This document shows positions 33,509 to 36,417 of a stretch of 36,417 nucleotides of DNA, piece by piece. The notes beneath the pieces were generated by a model. The model was not told the origin of the DNA and did no database searches. It saw nothing but the letters and a program-made list of their open reading frames with translations. The stretch's first letter is position 1; every line of letters starts with the position of its first letter. Source of the stretch: Oscillospiraceae bacterium (lineage in GTDB: Bacteria > Bacillota_A > Clostridia > Oscillospirales > Oscillospiraceae). The position numbers were made by a program, and so were the translations under genes. The stretch lies in the NCBI GenBank assembly GCA_015068175.1, contig SVLA01000003.1, positions 1 through 36,417 on the forward strand, read 5' to 3'.

Positions 33509-34639
33509 TTACACGATCTCTTCGGAAATGGCGGCGATGAATGCGGTGGGATGGCAGCTCAGCCATGCGTGGATATCCGCCACGCTCACCGGCTCCGTCA
33601 CAACGCCCTGATGCCAGTTTTCGGCGGTGTGGGCCTCCAGCCAATGGTCGCTCTCGCCGCTGACGTAGAAGCGCATCCGCTCGGAGTTGCACACATGGAC
33701 CTTCCGGCCGTAGCCGCAGTAGAAGCCGTTGCCTTCCAGGAAGTCGGCGCAGTCCTGCACCACGTTAAACGCGGTGGGATACCGGCCCGCGCCCTGGCCG
33801 TAGAAGCTCTGCCGGCCGGAAATATCGCCGTACAGAGTGATGAGGTTGTAATTCATGGGCACCGCCGCCTCCAATGCCCCCTGGGGGAACAAGGTGGGCT
33901 GGACCCAGGCGGAATAGGTGCCGTTTTCAAACTTGCCGGAGGATACCAGCTTGCACACCAGGCCGTGCTTGCGGAAGGTGTCCACATCCTCCTTGCGGAT
34001 CCGGCGGATGCCGGCGGCCGGGATCAGGGAAGTATCCAGGCTGACGCCAAAGGCGATGTTGGCCGATACGATGAGCTTGTGCCAGGTGTCGATGCCGTCC
34101 ACGTCGGTGGAAGGATCGGCTTCCGCATAACCCAATGCCTGGGCCTGGGCCAGGGCGTCCTCATAAGAAAGACCCCGGCTGGTCATGGCGTGGAGAATGT
34201 AGTTGCAGGTGCCGTTCATGATGCCGCCCACCCGGCTGACGGTCTCCAGCCGGCGGACACGCTCCAGTTCGGACAGCCAGCCGATGCCGCCGCCCACGGA
34301 AGCGGTGCAGCGCAGCAGCACACCCTTTTCCTCCGTCAGAGGCAGCAGTTCGTCATAATAAGTGGCAATGAGAGCCTTGTTGGCGGTGACCACATTTTTG
34401 CCGGCCTCGATGGCGGCCTTCACATATTCAAAAGCCGGATGCAGCCCACCGATGGTCTCCACCACGGTGTCGATGGTATCGTCCAGCAGAATATCGTTAA
34501 AATCGTGGGTCACCACGGCGTCGGGCAAGGTCAGTTCCCGGCGGAGCAGGACCTTGACTACGGTCATATCTTCCCGGCCCCTGGTCAGTTCGTAAACGCC
34601 CTTACCAACGGTGCCGAAACCCAGCAAACCAATTCTCAT
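33509..34639 (-). CDS. hom: Homoserine dehydrogenase without ACT domain
   Basis: 376 aa. It reduces aspartate semialdehyde to homoserine. GLLGFGTVGKGVYEL (4-18) is the nucleotide site; VETIGG, VVTANKALIA and the substrate block CTASVGGGIGWLSELER, GIMNGTCNYIL, EADPSTDVDGIDTWHKL are present. Typical Bacillus Hom is about 430 aa and ends in an ACT domain; here the protein ends soon after a short non-ACT tail. Feedback control by threonine through ACT is therefore unlikely. CAGGAGGTTTTACA precedes the ATG. It is the first gene of hom-lysC-asd. Confidence 0.95.
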   Translation of the reverse strand: MRIGLLGFGTVGKGVYELTRGREDMTVVKVLLRRELTLPDAVVTHDFNDILLDDTIDTVVETIGGLHPAFEYVKAAIEAGKNVVTANKALIATYYDELLPLTEEKGVLLRCTASVGGGIGWLSELERVRRLETVSRVGGIMNGTCNYILHAMTSRGLSYEDALAQAQALGYAEADPSTDVDGIDTWHKLIVSANIAFGVSLDTSLIPAAGIRRIRKEDVDTFRKHGLVCKLVSSGKFENGTYSAWVQPTLFPQGALEAAVPMNYNLITLYGDISGRQSFYGQGAGRYPTAFNVVQDCADFLEGNGFYCGYGRKVHVCNSERMRFYVSGESDHWLEAHTAENWHQGVVTEPVSVADIHAWLSCHPTAFIAAISEEIV

Positions 34640-34670
34640 TGTAAAACCTCCTGAAACGGGGATAAAATAC

Positions 34671-34699
34671 TTGCATTTTCACGGATGTAAGTATATCAT
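34671..34699 (+). promoter_or_regulatory. Promoter of thrC
   Basis: TTGCAT (34671-34676), 17 bases, TATCAT (34694-34699). The two divergent -10 elements overlap within a near-palindromic TATATCATATA segment, so the two promoters should compete. The leader, about 50 bases, shows no T-box. Confidence 0.75.
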
Positions 34700-34717
34700 A
34701 TACACAAATAAAAGCAA
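34690..34717 (-). promoter_or_regulatory. Promoter of hom-lysC-asd
   Basis: On the minus strand TTGCTT (34712-34717), 16 bases, TATACT (34690-34695) with an extended -10 TGA just before it. Its -10 overlaps the -10 of the thrC promoter on the other strand. Confidence 0.75.
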
Positions 34718-34753
34718 GCATTTTTGTATTTTTTGTCAAGGGAGGACCCCGTT

Positions 34754-36229
34754 ATGCATTATATCTCCACCCGCCGCAGCAGCCCGCCCATCAGCGGCAG
34801 CGCCGCCATTTTGCAGGGCCTGGCGCCGGACGGCGGTCTGTATCTGCCGGAGAAGCTGCCTCAGGTGGATTGGCAGGCATTGCTCCGGGGGGATACCTTC
34901 GCCATTGCCGCCGGTATCCTCTCCGCCTTTTTCCCGGAGATCCCTCAGATGGATGACCTGGTCCGCCAGGCTTACAGCGGCAAATTCCAGTCCGACGAGC
35001 TGACCCCCCTGGTGAAGGTGGGGGACCGTTATGTCCTGGAGCTGTTCCGGGGCCCCACTTCCGCCTTCAAGGATGTGGCGCTGTGCATGCTGCCCCGGCT
35101 TATGATGGCCGCCAAGCAGGTCTGCGGCCATACCGCCCATACCACCATCCTCACCGCCACCTCCGGCGATACCGGCAAGGCCGCCCTGGAAGGCTTCCGG
35201 GATGTGCCGGGCATCGACATCTGTGTGTTTTATCCCCATGGGGGCGTGTCCGATGTCCAGCGGCGGCAGATGGTGAGCCAGGAGGGCGAAAATGTCCGGG
35301 TCTGCGCCATCCGGGGCAATTTTGACGATTGCCAGACCGGGGTGAAGCAGATCTTCGCCCAAAATCCCCAGGCCGGTCTGTCCTCCGCCAATTCCATCAA
35401 CATCGGTCGGCTGGTGCCCCAGATCACCTATTATTTCACCGCCTACCGGGACCTGCTCCGCAGGGGCGCCATCGCCCTGGGGGACCAGGTGAATTTCTCC
35501 GTCCCCACCGGCAATTTCGGTGATATTCTGGCCGGATTCCTGGCCAAGAAGATGGGCCTGCCCGTGGGCAAGCTGATCTGCGCCTCCAACGATAACGACG
35601 TGTTGACCAAATTCCTGGCCACCGGCACCTATGACCGCCTGCGGCCGCTGTATAAGACCAAGTCCCCCAGCATGGATATTCTGGTGTCCTCCAATCTGGA
35701 GCGGCTCCTGGCCCTCATGGCGGAAGAGGCGGACCTGGTGCCGGAGCTGATGGGGCAATTGGACCGGGAGGGCCGCTATCATGTACCGGCGTACCTCCTG
35801 ACCCGGATCCGCAACCATTTCCACGGCGGCTGCTGCGGCGGCCTCAGCGGCCAGAAGGCCATCGGTGACCTTTGGCGGAGCCAGGGGTATCTGATGGATA
35901 CCCATACCGCTGCCGGCTGGAAAGTGGCGGAAGATTATGTAAATCAAACCGGTGACACCCGGCCCATGGTGGTGCTGTCCACGGCTTCTCCCTATAAGTT
36001 CCCCGCGGCGGTCCTGGCGGCCGTCACCGCCGACCCCTCCTTGCCCCTGCAGGAATACACCGCTGCCCTGCTGCGGGAGCCTGCGGCCGACGGCTTTACC
36101 CTCATGGACCGGCTCCATGACCTCACCGCCGTCCCCGTGCCCAAAAACCTGGCCAACCTCCGGGAAAAACCGGAACGCCATACCGCCGTGATCGAAAAAG
36201 AAGAAATGCCGCAATTCGTGTTCGGATAA
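34754..36229 (+). CDS. thrC: Threonine synthase
   Basis: 491 aa, the long class found in many Firmicutes and fungi. It converts O-phosphohomoserine to threonine with PLP. The cofactor Lys is K106 in GPTSAFKDVAL. Other blocks are TATSGDTGKAALEGF, VCAIRGNFDDCQ, SANSINIGRLVPQITYY and VPTGNFGDILAGF. The ATG at 34754 follows GGAGGACCCCGTT; an earlier in-frame ATG 30 bases upstream would include the ribosome binding site. It is divergent from hom, and the two units together give threonine from aspartate except for homoserine kinase, which is not in the window. The stop overlaps the terminal repeat of the element that follows. Confidence 0.96.
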   Translation: MHYISTRRSSPPISGSAAILQGLAPDGGLYLPEKLPQVDWQALLRGDTFAIAAGILSAFFPEIPQMDDLVRQAYSGKFQSDELTPLVKVGDRYVLELFRGPTSAFKDVALCMLPRLMMAAKQVCGHTAHTTILTATSGDTGKAALEGFRDVPGIDICVFYPHGGVSDVQRRQMVSQEGENVRVCAIRGNFDDCQTGVKQIFAQNPQAGLSSANSINIGRLVPQITYYFTAYRDLLRRGAIALGDQVNFSVPTGNFGDILAGFLAKKMGLPVGKLICASNDNDVLTKFLATGTYDRLRPLYKTKSPSMDILVSSNLERLLALMAEEADLVPELMGQLDREGRYHVPAYLLTRIRNHFHGGCCGGLSGQKAIGDLWRSQGYLMDTHTAAGWKVAEDYVNQTGDTRPMVVLSTASPYKFPAAVLAAVTADPSLPLQEYTAALLREPAADGFTLMDRLHDLTAVPVPKNLANLREKPERHTAVIEKEEMPQFVFG

Positions 36230-36417
36230 ATTGTTGTTTAGCGCAGCGTGAAAACAAAAAACGTTGTCATCCCGAGCGACCGAAGGGAGTCGAGGGATCT
36301 TCGCATTTCGTTCTTGATTGCAGTAAAAATCGGTGCCAAGATCCCTCCACGCGGCTTCGCCTTGGTCGGGATGACAGCACTTTGTGTAATTTCTACTGCT
36401 ACCGTAAACAACAATTT
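36228..36417. repeat. MITE-like element, copy C, at the window end
   Basis: Perfect 13-bp terminal inverted repeats AAATTGTTGTTTA at 36228-36240 and, inverted, 36405-36417. Inside, GTCATCCCGA-type sequence occurs in inverted halves (about 36267-36303 and 36340-36376), each with an AGATCCCTC-like block. The interior differs from copies A and B, but the terminal sequence belongs to the same consensus (AAATTkssGTTTATyGCGC). The left repeat overlaps the thrC stop codon. Confidence 0.8.

Noticed and set aside
34640..34753. T-box or threonine attenuator before hom or thrC
   Set aside because: Both leaders are about 50 bases, with no T-box sequence or terminator hairpin.

Overview
The window looks like a chromosomal segment of a GC-rich gut-type Clostridia bacterium, probably Oscillospiraceae-like. 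The evidence is a Firmicutes-style gene set (ricT/yaaT, glgC-glgD-glgA, lspA-rluD-queH), strong AGGAGG ribosome binding sites, sigma-A promoters, and short palindromic repeats of the kind common in these genomes. No rRNA, tRNA, CRISPR array, phage gene or transposase was seen.

Layout. (1) 1-3433: the tail of an unknown gene, then a minus-strand group ansA-holB-ricT. (2) 3434-4767: galE on the plus strand with a clear promoter and terminator. (3) 4782-9216: an accessory cluster. It starts with two almost identical tandem genes for 77-aa cationic, Gly/Ala-rich hydrophobic peptides. A SpoIIM/DUF95 membrane protein, a five-helix membrane protein, an unknown 115-aa protein, an ABC ATPase and a large permease follow. 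The gene content resembles circular-bacteriocin loci, but the peptide matches no family I recognise. (4) 9239-18181: a second accessory cluster. It holds a 719-aa unknown protein, a 1280-aa fusion (Ser/Thr kinase, Rossmann-like, RyR, and a CARF/DUF1887-like end with a decayed nuclease-like part), a GtrA-like membrane protein, a stand-alone RyR protein and a TIR-Sel1/TPR protein. These are the parts expected of a nucleotide-signal or defence system, and I know of no described system with this architecture. (5) 18225-23260: housekeeping genes on the minus strand: a lipid kinase, a THUMP RNA methyltransferase, a DUF559 endonuclease-like gene, and the overlapping lspA-rluD-queH operon. (6) 23096-29144: glycogen and alpha-glucan metabolism (glgC-glgD-glgA, a GH13 enzyme and a coupled 54-aa Cys-rich protein). 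(7) 29534-31018: mgtE. (8) 31121-36229: aspartate-family amino acid genes, hom-lysC-asd on the minus strand and thrC divergent, with overlapping promoters.

The right half carries a family of palindromic repeats. Three copies (19176-19399, 25132-25329, 36228-36417) share related outer inverted repeats although their interiors differ. Two more copies flank the DUF559 gene in inverted orientation, so that gene looks like cargo or a partner of the repeat family.

Gene functions are assigned from motifs read by eye. No database search was possible, so the two accessory systems are proposals.
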